Source: Hirudo medicinalis
Taxonomy: Eukaryota; Annelida; Clitellata; Hirudinida; Hirudinidae
Assembly (NCBI GenBank): GCA_011800805.1
Contig: MPNW01000425.1
Location: 11,263-52,928, forward strand
Reading direction: 5' to 3'
Length of the DNA: 41,666 nt
This document shows, in pieces, positions 1 through 10,720 of the stretch (its first letter is position 1; each line of letters starts with the position of its first letter). The position numbers and the translations under genes were made by a program. The notes beneath the pieces were generated by a model. It did no database searches. It was not told where the DNA came from and worked only from the letters and a program-made list of their open reading frames with translations.

Positions 1-2750
1 CTCCGTTGTAACTTCGACGACTGCCACGGGAGGTTCGGTTACGACCACTTCTTTCTCGATCGATATCGTCGTTGCTTCAGCCACTTCGGTCGGGACCTAA
101 AGGAACGATTTAATATTCAAGTTTAGAAAATTCAAACCATATTCATTTTATTTTTAATTAAATATTAATTACATTTCTGTGATTTATATCATTGGTTTTT
201 GCTGCTTCTTTTTTCTATGGAATGATATCTTTTTACGGATATCTGATATTTAAAGTTATGTTTTAATACTACATAAATTTTCATTTTAGATTCCTATCTT
301 TACTTACTTTTGGAGCAATATCTTTTTTTGAGGTTGTCAATGCTTTCGTGACTTTCTTGGTTCGCTTATCTTCTTCCGTGTCAGTCTCAACCTGCGCTAA
401 TTTGTGTCATTGATATACTAATTGTTTTTGTTGCTTGTCTCTTATGTATATTCGAATCTTATTCTCTGTATGTATATTTTTGCTGGGATTTGATTATCAT
501 CAGTTTACATTCTTAGTTCAATTATACCCAATGACGCTTTGCAGTTTGATTTGCTTCCTCTCTACATTTTGTTGTAACCCTGGCGGAAGGGCATTAATTA
601 ATGTAGTTATTAAGTTTGTATGATTGTTATGGTTTTTTTTATTTATTTATTTCAACGAAATGAGGGTCACGAATGATCACTAACACAATTTGTAGTTATA
701 TAGGCTATAGTTAGATATAGAGTGACGCAACGAGTAAAGTTGAAATCATTTAATTGTAAAATATTTGCTAAATTCGGTGGAAGATAAGCAAGATTGGAAT
801 AGGGTTAGGGTTGTGGAGCTGATGATTTCGGAGGAGAGAGAATTCCAGGGTTTGACGATTCGGTTGACGAAGAAATGTAGCGTATGAGTGGGAGCATTTT
901 TCCTGACGTAGCGAGAGGATGAAATAAGCGGATGACCACGTGTTCGAGACGATATGAAGTCGGGGAATTTTGGAATGGTGCGAAGCTGTGAACTATTTTG
1001 TAGCAGAAGAATAAATCGTGGATGAATTATCGATGTTCAAGGGTCTTGAGTCCGAGCTGAAGTCTGCTTCGTAAGGCAATGTTCGCAATCCTGGAATGGC
1101 TTTTGTGAAAAACGCGTTCGATCTTTGTTATAAGCTGACCGGTGTGAGCGCTCCAGACTAGGAAGCAATATTCGAGTATTGGCGAACATAGGTGCAGTAC
1201 GCTCTGGTCAGAATTTTTTCTCTTGACCGAAATCATTTTAGAATCAGACGTATTTTGACACTGGTCTTGTGAATGATGTTGTTGACGTGGGCTTTTAAAG
1301 TGAGTTTATTGTCAATGATGACACCAAGATCATGGATATTGTCTGTAGAGGTTATGGTTCGTGAGGAAATTGTTTAATTGTTTGATGGGGTGTTGCTCCA
1401 TGCCCTCTTGATGGAAACTTGAAGGCATTGCCTAGGGCTAATTGTAATTGCACTCCATAACACCAACCTGTCAATAGCTGTTTATAAGGAAGAGTTCTGG
1501 GGAGATGATGATGTCGAATAGAGCTTAATGTCGTCTGAATAGTTTTCACCACGAAGATGGCTGAGGACAAAAGCTATATTATCTGGAAACACATCCCAGA
1601 TATCCACATATTCCTTAACATTCCCAGACATGCTAAACAATTTCAGATCCATAGAAATACTCGGCTCAGATACATAGTCCTATTCAGTGAATAGTAATTG
1701 AATGGTTAGTAGGTAATACCATCTATTGTGAACTGAATAGCTGAGCGATAAACTTATTGGTTCACGTGTTAGTTTAAAGACCCCCGTTGATTGTCCGATT
1801 ATGCTGAGGAAAGTAATAAAATACTGCTACTATTAAAAAAAAAAGTGCATTCACATCCTATTCGGATACATAAGACACTCAAAATATCGGCTAACTAGAT
1901 ATACATTGGGCTTCAAATTTTAAACAGCATTTAGGATCAAGATTCCTTCGGTATTCACAACGGTGTCTACGGTGTCTACGGTGTCTTGTTTATCGGAATT
2001 CTTCGAGGATTTTTCAATAAGGTGTTTTTTGGGGTCAATGATGATTCATCAAGTGAGGATTGCTGCGAATTACGTGATGGAGTTGTGTTGGATTTGTCTA
2101 GAGTGTTCTTTGGGTGACGTGGTTTGGAATGTGATGAGTTGCATTAGTGGTGCATGATTTGCATCAATGATTTTTCAATAATTGTTTTTGTGTTGAAATG
2201 TAGTTGATTTGATATTCTTTATTTCTTTTTGAATTATTTGAAATGAACATTTTATTAATATTTTATATTAGATGTTTTACTATTTCGTCACTAATAATTT
2301 TAAAATAAATTATATTCTCCTTAATCGTTTTGACTATTGGTAACTAATATTACGATGTAATTTCTAGGATATGCGTTATTTTCATAAAACTATGGTGAGT
2401 TGCCAAAATAAAATTAGTGATAATATTTCACCTCTAGAATAAGCTCTTTCGTCACAAAAGGTGTCCTTTCACTTAAATAGTGGTATTCTTTCTCTTCAGT
2501 CGTTACTTCATCGACTTCTGTTGCAGCTTCCGTGATCGAAATCTAACAGAGCAAATCATTTAGTTATTAGAGAAAATTTTATTTGTCAATAAAAACTTGT
2601 TTCGAGAATTACTTTAGCATCTTCATCCGGTATATTCCAAAATCGGTTGAGAAACAGAAGCCAAGAAATACCAGGGGCAACATGTCCGAGCGTGTTATTC
2701 TCTTTTACGATTAGATATTTATCAGGTAATTTCTCTCGATTCCTTGAGCT
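1..2750 (-). CDS. Unrecognised E/V/T/P/K-rich protein, four internal exons (partial)
   Basis: Read on the minus strand, exons lie at 2750..2613, 2542..2432, 391..308 and 96..1 (the last runs off the window). Each has an AG before it, the complete ones have a GT after it, all are open, and all begin and end in phase 0 (46, 37, 28 and at least 32 codons). The first exon has a hydrophobic stretch (GISWLLFLNRFW) and then an acidic tail. The next three are low complexity: runs of E, T, V, K and P such as TEEDKRTKKVTK and EKEVVVTEPPVAVVEVTTE. Same-phase exons rich in P, E, V and K resemble the modular PEVK-type regions of titin-like or scaffold proteins, but I recognise no domain and do not assign a name. 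The 2.04-kb intron holds a dead retroelement in the same orientation. Neither the start nor the stop is in the window. Confidence 0.5.
780..1570 (-). pseudogene. Non-LTR retrotransposon reverse transcriptase fragment (jockey/CR1-like), decayed
   Basis: On the minus strand the reading frame shows the catalytic motif YSDDIKLYS (about 1541-1515), the usual form of Y-x-DD in non-LTR reverse transcriptases. It is followed by DLGVIIDNKLTLKAHVNNI (about 1335-1280), then SPILEYCFLVWSAHT and KIERV (about 1190-1110), and then LEHR..FIHDLFFCYKIVHS. This order (YADD, DLGV, PILEYC-VW, KIERVQ, FKI) is that of the C-terminal half of jockey/CR1-type polymerases. Frameshifts and in-frame stops (for example between LEHR and FIHDL) show that it is dead. 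It sits inside a large intron of the left-edge gene. Confidence 0.8.
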
Positions 2751-3084
2751 CTATTTAAGAATGAAATGGTTGAAAAATTTTTTATTGACTATTATTGGAT
2801 TATTACATTTTTGCATAGAACAATTACTTTAATATTTAAAAATAGCGCGAATAATATTTAGTGTCACTTTGGGCTATAACAATGGCGAAAGAATGAAAAT
2901 TTTGCTCTGTTCTGTAATTATATTTTACAGATTATTCCTAATATTTTCATTGAAATACATTGCGTGTCAATTTTTAAAATTATAAAAACGTGATTTCGAG
3001 TGGTCCAATAACCATGAAAGACTTTGAGATGATGTTCCTAGCAAACATTTGATCTTTATGTTTCAAATTTCATTGTATAATACA

Positions 3085-3630
3085 TGGCGGCACAACCAAG
3101 TACTAAAAATAGTGGTTGAAACCATGGAAGCAGCCTGTTCAAAGGAAACTCTCGCGAGTCCGTCCCACTAAGGAGGATGTACTTTCTGAGCGAAGGCGCA
3201 TCACAGTATGCCAGGAGCAAATGCAAAACTCCAAGGAGAGATCTCCTTGAGAACATCGGAGGAATGAAACACTAACCCCAGTTGATTCAGGAGAGTGGAC
3301 ATAGGCCAAACGCAGTATGGCATCCGCGAAGACAGACACCATCTTGTTAGAGTTTGCAGTCCCTTGGGAAAACTGATTGGAACAAAGAACATTCTCAAAG
3401 AAGACAAGTATTCCGAGCTCACAATGGGTCTGATACACAAAAGGTACAGAGTGCACCTCTTCGAAGTTGAAGTAGGAGCACGAGGATTAGTTGGGAGGTC
3501 CACTTATACCTTCCTCCGAGAAATTGGCCTGTCAAGCAGACAAAGAAGTAAGATAATGAAAATAATGTCGAAAGCAGCTGAAACGACCTCTCATTGGCTA
3601 AGGAGAAAAAAACGAGACAGCCAATAGCTT
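3085..3630 (+). pseudogene. 3' end of a non-LTR retrotransposon ORF (R2/RTE-like C-terminal region), frameshifted
   Basis: Translated pieces on the plus strand match the tail that follows the reverse transcriptase in one non-LTR group. In order: HNQVLKIVVETMEAAC (from about 3097), a tract ending SGEWT, ILLEFAVPWE (about 3340-3370), KEDKYSELT (about 3400), then EVEVGARGLVGRSTYTFLRE and a helical end AAETTSHWLRRKK. From recall, that group has the pattern 'RHDQVLK ... ELTVPWE ... KY.EL ... PVEVGCRGFV..S ... AAE..S.W'. Frame changes and stops (before 3300 and around 3370) make it inactive. The fragment at 20234-20530 carries the polymerase core of what may be the same family. Confidence 0.7.
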
Positions 3631-3639
3631 TTTGCATCG

Positions 3640-4090
3640 AGCAGCCAATGGCAGGAGGCGGGGCCTCCTCTCAAGTCGGCGCACTCTATATAAACAACGC
3701 AACAAGAGACCGACTCTCATTTCGTAGAAAAGCGTGCTCGAATATAGAGGAAAGGAGAAGGGCGGTTGCGATAGGGGACACGTGTGTCGAGGTTAAAGGT
3801 GTTGAGTCTTTGTACGAATATATCAACTTTATAAAACAGAACAGAAACTTTATTGGCAACCAAGAAACTTCGAAACCGAAACCGACTGAAATATATCTCT
3901 ATTATCTCTAAAGTACGTATTCGCCTGCAATCTCGTCAAACTCGCAATCCTTCTCGAACTCTAACTTCCCGCTCCCTCGGACTGTTTCCCAGTCCTTTTA
4001 TACTCCATTATGACGTCACAACAAAAGGTAACAACCCAGATTTTGTAAAACACGCAGACATTATAACATGCACCAACATCACATTTCTGT
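3640..4090. other. Possible solo LTR or promoter segment with two opposed TATA boxes and a CRE
   Basis: This GC-richer block holds a plus-strand TATA element (ctatataaac, about 3685) and, about 315 bp away on the other strand, GTATAAAAGG (rc of 3993-4003). A palindromic TGACGTCA lies just outside the second (about 4011-4018). Read on the minus strand the block could begin TGTTGGTGCATG (from 4078), which would fit an LTR that starts with TG. I could not place the other end, a target-site duplication or a primer-binding site, so the LTR reading is only a suggestion. No protein is supported here. Confidence 0.3.
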
Positions 4091-4319
4091 AGTCATTAGA
4101 TATTTAATAAATAATTGCCTGAATGTATTCTTTAATTAATCGTCATTTATTAATGGTCACGTATGACAATGATGTTTTTGTGCTTGTTTTCTCTCCAATT
4201 TTTCTTTGAAATTACTATTCATTTGAAACTTTCTATCAATTTCCTACTCTGTTTATAGACTACAGATTAAACTTTCACGCATCTGTAATATAAAACAGAA
4301 AATGCATGTGTAAGTTTAT

Positions 4320-4450
4320 CTGTCCCAAGAACTCCTCCCAAACGATGAACGGTAGCGACTTGAAATTTGCACACGTCATTCTCTGCCATTCCTAGGTCAA
4401 CTGTGCTATTTTCAACTTTCAAGATTTCCAACTTTCACCTTTTCCTAAAT
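4320..4450. repeat. Dispersed repeat C, copy 1
   Basis: The run from about 4323 (cccaagaactcc...cgatgaacggtagcgac) to the 'taggtcaactgtgctat' stretch reappears, diverged, at 29800-29883 (caagaactcccaagtggtgaacagtagcaacg ... taggtcaactatgctat). No coding frame is preserved. It is probably part of an unidentified mobile element. Confidence 0.6.
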
Positions 4451-4500
4451 CACATACGACCTTTAAACTCGAGAGCTACTGGAAGCAATAAACGCATGTT

Positions 4501-4570
4501 CTAATGGTTAAGATTTCCGCCTCTCGCGATGGCAGCACGGAGTCGATTCCCGTTGCGGGAGCACCGTCCT
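4501..4570 (+). repeat. tRNA-derived SINE head, copy 1 (5'-truncated)
   Basis: taatggttaag resembles a pol III A box. About 40 bp on, cggagtcgattcccg has the form of a T arm and B box, followed by gcgggagcaccgtcc. CTC sits where a tRNA-Glu anticodon would be (cgcctCTCgcgatgg). There is no matching 5' acceptor strand, so this is a SINE piece and not a working tRNA gene. Related copies lie at 5734-5802 and 26902-26970. Confidence 0.6.
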
Positions 4571-5029
4571 AGTTCTTTGAGGGCAAGCAATTGGCTGAAT
4601 TTGAAGGACGTAAATAATAAAATTAATTACAACGAGCAAAAAATGAGTTTGACTGGCGAAGTCGGTTTAAAAAAGCTAGTCTTATAAATAAGTCAAAAAT
4701 GAAGCGAGTGTTTCAAAAAGCGGTAAAGAACTTGTAAATCGATTATACTTTACAAGGGCTTCACATATGGAAATCACATATTTTAAATGTAGAAATCTTA
4801 ATGAACATTTGATATGTAAATAGTTTAGCCCTGAACGCAAGCGTTAAAAGCGTTAAAGTTATTAATAGGGCTTGGAAACAAATCAAACATACCCTTTCTT
4901 GTTATTTAAGGCATATAACTTTTCAAATTATGATGCCAATGCAAATTTAAATATGTTAGTTGATTGGTCTCATTCAGTGGCGCATCCAGAAATTTTTTCG
5001 GGTAGGGTTTGATTTTTGAATACCTTTTT

Positions 5030-5098
5030 TTAGGTTTTTATATTTTCAGAGATTTTTCTAAGGTTATTAGAAACCTAAAATATAAAATATATAAAAAC
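5030..5098. repeat. Imperfect inverted repeat (potential hairpin)
   Basis: The left arm ttaggtttttatatttt (5030-5046) is largely complementary to the right arm ending aaatatataaaaacct (to 5098), with a two-base difference in the AT run. This is a hairpin-forming tract or MITE end in AT-rich DNA. Confidence 0.45.
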
Positions 5099-5269
5099 CT
5101 TATGCTATACGCGAATTCTTTAAATTTAAATGAACCATTTTTCATAATTTGTATGCTAAACAAGACACAAACTAATTTAAAATTTACTTCAAGTTGTAAA
5201 CAGTTTAAAATAGGTCAAAACATTACTTTAGATCAGGTGTAGTTATAAATTAATGTCCAAATTTGTTTG

Positions 5270-5560
5270 TTTTCCAGACATTTTATCTAGAATTGATTCT
5301 ACCGTTGGTGTCAAGTTTCTATCAAATACAGAAGAGTTAAACCATTTAATGTCTTCTCAGATGTACAACTTCTCAAATAAGTTTTTATACGAAGAGAAAG
5401 TAACGTAGAGAAAGATTTTTCATTCATTACTTTAGACACGGGCAGTATGGACATCATGTCATCTTTACAATGTTGTAAAGCACTTATTTTATGTTTTGGC
5501 AATTCATCCTTTTCAAGTCTTGTAAGTCTTCTGTACCAAAGTACTAAGCTCAACTATGAG
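5270..5560 (-). pseudogene. hAT-family transposase C-terminal (dimerisation) fragment
   Basis: The minus-strand frame reads NEKSFSTLLSLRIKTYLRSC..EKTLNGLTLLYL. This closely follows the hAT C-terminal dimerisation motif in TTF-type/ZMYM-like transposases (recalled form: 'RSFSTLKRIKTYLRSTM.EERLNGLALL'). A further bit, LTPTVESI.DKMS, follows after a stop. Upstream sequence (KDELPKHKISALQHC) is in frame but not diagnostic. Stops and a two-codon insertion in the motif mark it as a relic. Confidence 0.7.
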
Positions 5561-5733
5561 TTTAGTGAAAGATGCACTTAAATCATTTTGGTAGAACAAA
5601 ACCAAAGAATTAAAGTTTTTTAGAACTTGATCTGTAAGCTGACTTGGATCATTTGATAATAAATCCTACCAGAATGAATTTGTGTTTTGAAAAAAATGTA
5701 AACTTTTTAGAAAAGAATCTGAATTCGAAGAAT

Positions 5734-5802
5734 GCTCCGGAATTGTCTAATGGTCTCACGACGGCAACACGGATTCGAATCCCGTTGCGGGAGCACCGTC
5801 CT
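5734..5802 (+). repeat. tRNA-derived SINE head, copy 2 (internal deletion)
   Basis: It contains gtctaatggtctcacgacggcaacacgg followed by the B-box region ggattcgaatcccg and the same gcgggagcaccgtcct end as copy 1. About 15 bp of the middle are missing relative to copy 1. A GC-richer tail continues to about 6080. Confidence 0.6.
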
Positions 5803-6125
5803 AATCATCCAGTTACATAACAGACGTTGTAACAACAACTCGGGTAGTTGTTCTCGTTCGGCTCGTTAGGTGTTGAAGGTATTGTATCAAGGTGCACAGG
5901 TTCGGTTCGCAAATTTTTATCGTTTGTACATGTAGCAAACGGACGAAATGGACAAACTCAACACCGACAGGAACACCCGCCTGATCAAAGGGAGTGGCTC
6001 GGCCCCCGAGAACGTCAGAGGATTCAAGAGTCGAACCAACGAAGAAGTGGTTGCCTGTCGGAGCTCAAGGAGATTTTCATATGCTACTTTGATCTACTGA
6101 ATCGACCACCATTATTATATTGAAT
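5803..6125 (+). other. GC-richer SINE-adjacent segment with two overlapping open frames
   Basis: The stretch after the SINE head is markedly richer in G and C than its surroundings. One frame is open for 91 codons to 6123. A second, from ATG at 5949, gives a short basic peptide beginning MDKLNTDRNTRLIKG. Neither matches a family I know. It could be the body of the SINE or a remnant of its partner LINE. No splice sites or further exons were found to support a cellular gene. Confidence 0.3.
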
Positions 6126-7430
6126 GGACCGGACCCTTTTATTTTATTTTATTGAACTAGTAATGTGCATGTAAATGTAGAATTATATTTTTGTTACTTT
6201 TATTTACATTTCTATTATTTACTTTGATTTGTTTGAATTATTAGAACATTACATTATTAATTAATATTTTCGAAATTAAAAGACATAGAAAGTCAAATGT
6301 CGGAAAGGGTGTCTGATGCAGGAAGATGTGATTCATGCTCCGAAAGACATTGTGCAAAATACATTTTCTAAGAGACAAGTTTGTTAAAGTTTGTAACATA
6401 AAATTTCTACTTTTAAAATACGGTCAAAGAATTGCATGAAATGCTATGTTGATAATGGATTCAGTTATGAAGTAATCCAAAGAGCAACAGCTTAATGAGG
6501 GCTTTTAAGACTTCCGAATAAAATCAGATTGTCAACGTTGTGCAATAGAAATTTTTCAAATTTTTTTTTTAATAAAATCTTGAATTCTATTTATTAACTA
6601 TTTACAATATTTGAAACTCTATGTTTAGACCTTCCTTATCACTACTTACACAATATTTTTACATTGATTTATAAGTGGTATTAAATAAATGGAAATGCAA
6701 ATTATAACTCTTAAGATCATACCTTTCAATTAGTATTTGGCACTGAAAATTTAATGAAAATTTTGATCAGTCATTTTAAAATTAGTTGTATTACATTAAA
6801 AATTAAGATTAAAGCATTGAAAAAAATCAAGAGAAGCTCAAGACAATAAAGATTAATAATATTTAATAAAATTCACCATAATTTCAAACATATTCGAGAT
6901 AAAAGAAAATAGTGGAGAGGCAAAAATCTAATCCATTCATTTCTTTCGTTAAATTTATAAGAATGCAATAAAAATGTATTTTATTATTAATAAATTAATG
7001 TTTTATTAATGTACCTAGAAAAAAATAGACATAATTAAAACGTATTTAAAGCTAAACATCACATTCGAGAAAATGTTTTGCGTATCATGCCAGAGTAAGC
7101 TCAATAATCGAATTGTATAAAATGTTTTGCTTAAAAGACAATTTTTATTAATAAAAAGTAATTTTTGTGACATTTTTACGGTTTCAATGTAATCGTCAGT
7201 ATTTAAGCGGAGGTTCTGAAGATAGACACTGAAAAAATGAAATAAAAATCGCATTTTTTAATGTCAAAGTTTCAACAACAATGAAAATTGTCAAAGTTTT
7301 GTTTGGAGAATAGAACTGGTGAAAAGATCAAAAAAAATAATGATATAATGATAGCCAATACTAAAATTAAAAATACATACTTTCAATATAAAAATAAGTA
7401 TGGCTTAATTTTAATATTATTTATTTTATT
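6125..7430. other. AT-rich intergenic DNA, nothing recognised
   Basis: A+T-rich with many short poly-A and poly-T runs and scattered stops in all frames. I see no coding exon, RNA gene or structured repeat. Confidence 0.5.
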
Positions 7431-7531
7431 AAATTAATGTTGTAATTTTGATAGTTTTTTTCAAGAGCAAAGCAGATGAGAGAGATACTAAACACGTCAT
7501 TAACACTTTCCATTTGTTGTGCTGAAGCTGC

Positions 7532-8281
7532 TCAATTATTTGTCGCACCGCCAAAGCGCCTTCGTACACCACGTGCATTCTTTGTTTGTAGCGGGAGTCC
7601 ATAGAATGTTAAAGTAAGAGCTGAACCTAAAAATGAAAGTGCTCCAATAGCAATTAGTGATTTTTCTGTAAATTTGTAATGGTAAAAGGGTTATTGTAAT
7701 TGGTATCGAGTTTCGCTAGTAGCAAAAAGCATCAGCAATACTGACGGCAAAAAGTATCTGCGATATTACAGTTGCAACACAGATACTGCGATAGTTCAAA
7801 CCCTGGCAGAGTCTCAGCTAGATGTTTTCCAAGACAATGAAATGCCAAGTCAATTTCAAACATCCACTTAAGAGGTATCTATCCTGAAACGCAATTTTCA
7901 TACGCTTGAACAATCTATTTTGAATTAACTCAATAAAAGTGAAAAATTCTATGCGAAAAGTAAATTATAATACAATAAATGTATGGAGCAAATTCAATTC
8001 TTGAAATAAAGTATTTCAAAACTGCAAAGCTGACAGTGGAGCGAAAGGAGCAACAATAATTATTTTCATTAAATGCTTTGGAGAATGGAATAATAATCTG
8101 TTATGAGAAACTCTTGGAAAAAGATCGACTTCACAAGAATATTCTTAATGAGTCTCCATTAAGATATTACTAGAGAAAGCATGGCCCGCGCATCACGTGA
8201 CTTTCGAAACTAAATAAACATCGTCGAACCTTTGAAATACCGTTAGAAACAGTCCTTGGGGTTTCCCCGGCTTTTTGATCT
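7532..8281 (-). CDS. Candidate small single-pass membrane protein, last two exons (partial)
   Basis: Minus-strand exons at 8281..8241 (41 nt) and 7665..7532 (134 nt) have AG/GT borders and join in phase (GAA codon across the junction). They encode a tail of about 57 residues: DQKAGETPRTVSN, then a clear membrane helix (SLIAIGALSFLGSALTLTFY), then a basic end GVRRRFGG and a stop. The layout of one helix with a positive tail resembles small mitochondrial or ER membrane proteins, but I do not recognise it. A CpG-richer patch with CCAAT-like boxes and CACGTG at 8440-8510 could be its promoter; no start-codon exon was found. A second frame over the same exon is also open (ATG at 7602, reading MDSRYKQRMHVVYEG), so the frame itself is uncertain. 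Confidence 0.35.
7700..7800 (-). repeat. TATCG-rich terminal repeat, copy 1
   Basis: On the minus strand this is a string of short TATCG/GATAC-type words (ctatcgcagtatc, atatcgcagatac, actcgatacc). The same kind of string, with shared phrases (gatactttttg/gatactttctgc, ctcgataccaat), occurs on the plus strand at 30690-30850 beside an hAT remnant. Such clustered subterminal repeats are typical of hAT element ends. Confidence 0.5.
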
Positions 8282-8439
8282 CTTTAAAGATTTGACATAG
8301 ATTTGAACAATGTAAATGTAAAATGTAATATCAATGTAATAATTCGAGTAATTAATTTAGTACATGCAATATTCAGAATCTTTGAAGTGAAGTACCAATA
8401 ATCACATGTAGCACATTTAACACATTTAACTGTTTTAAA

Positions 8440-8515
8440 CAGCGCGCCTTTCGTTCTCGATCCGACCAATCGCTCCAATCAATCTCTCGATCGTTCCACG
8501 TGCTTCCCAATAAAC
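8440..8515 (-). promoter_or_regulatory. CpG-richer patch with CCAAT-like boxes and an E-box
   Basis: In very AT-rich DNA this patch contains gcgcgcc, two ccaat words (ccaatcgctccaatcaatc) and CACGTG (about 8498-8503). On the minus strand the order is CACGTG, ATTGG, ATTGG, GCGCGC, a plausible promoter for the candidate membrane-protein gene. This is inference from composition and short words only. Confidence 0.25.
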
Positions 8516-10687
8516 GCTCAATACCTCTTGTCAAGCATCAGTACCCCATATTTTATATTCCTCGAAGAATTTTGTTTGATTCTTAATTTGGACTCCATAA
8601 AGTGATAAATAATTCGGACGATGCTACTATTGGAGGGTTCGAATCTGAGCTGCCGAAAATTTTTGTAATTTTTTGACTTTCTCTATTTGCTGAAAGAAAA
8701 TTAAATTAACTGAATTAATGTTTACGTATTTACTCAATTTTATTTGTCAGGTTGATCCTTCGGTGCAATGGCACAAATCAGAACCAAGCTAGGAATAAAA
8801 TCCAGATTTTTGAACGTGATAATTTAGAACTTTCGTACGACTTTTTACATCCATATCATTCACAAAGCAGCTTAAGCAATAAGTAAATGTAATTTCCATA
8901 AATGCATTTGAGAATAAATAATTCAAAGAAATGTTTATGAAATTTGACGAATAATTTGCGAACCTATATTGTTTGATTCCGTTTCCAATTAGCAATGTTT
9001 ATATATGCAATTATGTTTTCCTTCAGTGTTGTAGAAACGTTAACATGTTTGTGATTATAATTATACACAAATAATTAATTTTTATTTAAAGTTTAAACTG
9101 ATTTTCATTAAATGCTTTAGAGAACAATTGATTTTCAGGGAATTTTAAATACAAGGAGTGCGCGACTATGAAATAGAGCCTCTCAGAAGCGTTGACCTTG
9201 GTTAGTACATGAAAGGCACATGTTAGAAGGGAAAAGTTCAACATTGCAAAGTTTCTTTAAAACACTTACCAAGGCATCTTTAAATGTATTGTCCAAACGA
9301 TCTGGAACATTTTAAATGCTCTTAAAATATGAATTACTAATATTATGAAATTATAAGGCTATTATAAAACAGTTTACAAATCTTTTGTAAAAACTTAAAA
9401 GTTTTTAACGAATAAAAGCATAAAAATCACTAAAAGAATTAAAAGTGAAGTAATTTGAAGAATTAATTAATTTTTAAGACTGTAAACTTTCCCACATGTA
9501 AATACGGGCAATAAATGAATTCCCACAAGTGTAAATATTTTTAGCCTAAAAAGCCAAGTATAACATCAAGTTAATGATTATCATTGGCATGATGATGAAT
9601 ACATTTGATATGTTTATTCAATTATTACTTGTCACGAAATAAATAAAAAAATCTCACTAAAAAGTTATTTTATAATGAAAATATTAGATGAAAACGAGAT
9701 GAAAAGCAAAACAAATGAAAACATTTGTTTAAGAAACAGTAAGCAAACATCGTATAATTATTTATAGCCAATTACAACCTTTATTCCACAGAGATCTTGC
9801 CGAAGACAGATGACAAATGCAAAGTAAAATGACGAATTGATCAAGTTTCATTTCTCCAACATCTGTGAAGTTTTAAGAAGAACAAAGTAACATTGTGCTC
9901 CGAAATTTAATAGGGCTGCCCGTTGTTGAAGAAGTCTTTGAAGATGCACAAGTTTATATACTGCCGCACAAATTTTGATCTGCAGCCCGTTGGGGTTAGG
10001 GAATTTAAATTGGAAACATTTGACGCGTCATTAACATTAGATACCCAAACATCCCAACAACTTATGAGATATTATTAATAAGTTAAAGCTTGTTTTAAAT
10101 TAATTTTAATTAATTATTTATCTAAAATTGTTTTGACGGAATTATGGACATTTATTAAATTGATTTGTTTTATCTCCCGAGTGACATGTGCGTTAGCTGT
10201 GACGATGAGTTTTTTAATTTCTAGTCAGAGTTTGTAATTCTGGTTAATTCTGGTTAATTGTAGTTAATTCTGGTCTTGCAATCGGAGACTTAAAAACATT
10301 TCAAGTCTTATTCTTCATATTTTAATATATTATTACAGAAATGAAAGGTTTACAATAACGAAATTCTGTGTCAATTGTGCTGCATTTACACTGCAATGTT
10401 TTAATTAATGCAATTTTTCAATTACTATCACCTTAATTCCTTTTGTAACTGAGCATTTAAGAGAGTCATCTATTTTTTTATAAGCATGGATGAAAACATT
10501 CTAAATAGTTCCGATGAAATAATATATTATTGTCATTCACGAAAATTTTGACTTGGATGATCAATTTACTTAACAAATCGCCAGTCATAATTTTACCGAT
10601 GATATAAAATTATTCGTTTTGAAGAGTCTCTTTTTAATTTAAACTCAAAGTCACTTGAAAATACGACTTGCTTTCCTACTGCCCTAG

Positions 10688-10720
10688 TTCAACCAGACAG
10701 TATATGTGACCCAGACGAAG
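10688..10720 (+). other. Candidate 33-nt microexon
   Basis: A pyrimidine-rich acceptor (ttgctttcctactgccctag) is followed by 33 open nucleotides (FNQTVYVTQTK in phase 0) and a strong donor, aag|gtaggt. The quality of both splice sites around such a short open unit, in DNA with few good sites, is what caught my eye. No partner exon has been assigned. Confidence 0.25.

Larger units (their letters stand above)
4090..5265. other. AT-rich intergenic DNA with repeat pieces, no gene seen
   Basis: Apart from repeat C, the SINE head at 4501 and an imperfect inverted repeat near 5030-5098, I see no supported gene. The short open frame at 5009-5242 is very A/T-biased (K, N, F, I, L) and shows no motif. 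Confidence 0.5.

Noticed and set aside
798..812. gggttaggg, as a vertebrate-type telomere repeat
   Set aside because: Only about two units; the clear telomere-type tract here is TTAGG at 12114.
3139..3503. Long minus-strand open frames of 100-105 codons
   Set aside because: They lie opposite the non-LTR retroelement tail on the plus strand, whose motifs are recognisable; the minus frames show none.
4501..4570. A functional tRNA gene
   Set aside because: The 5' acceptor strand and part of the D arm are missing, and diverged copies exist, so it is a SINE head.
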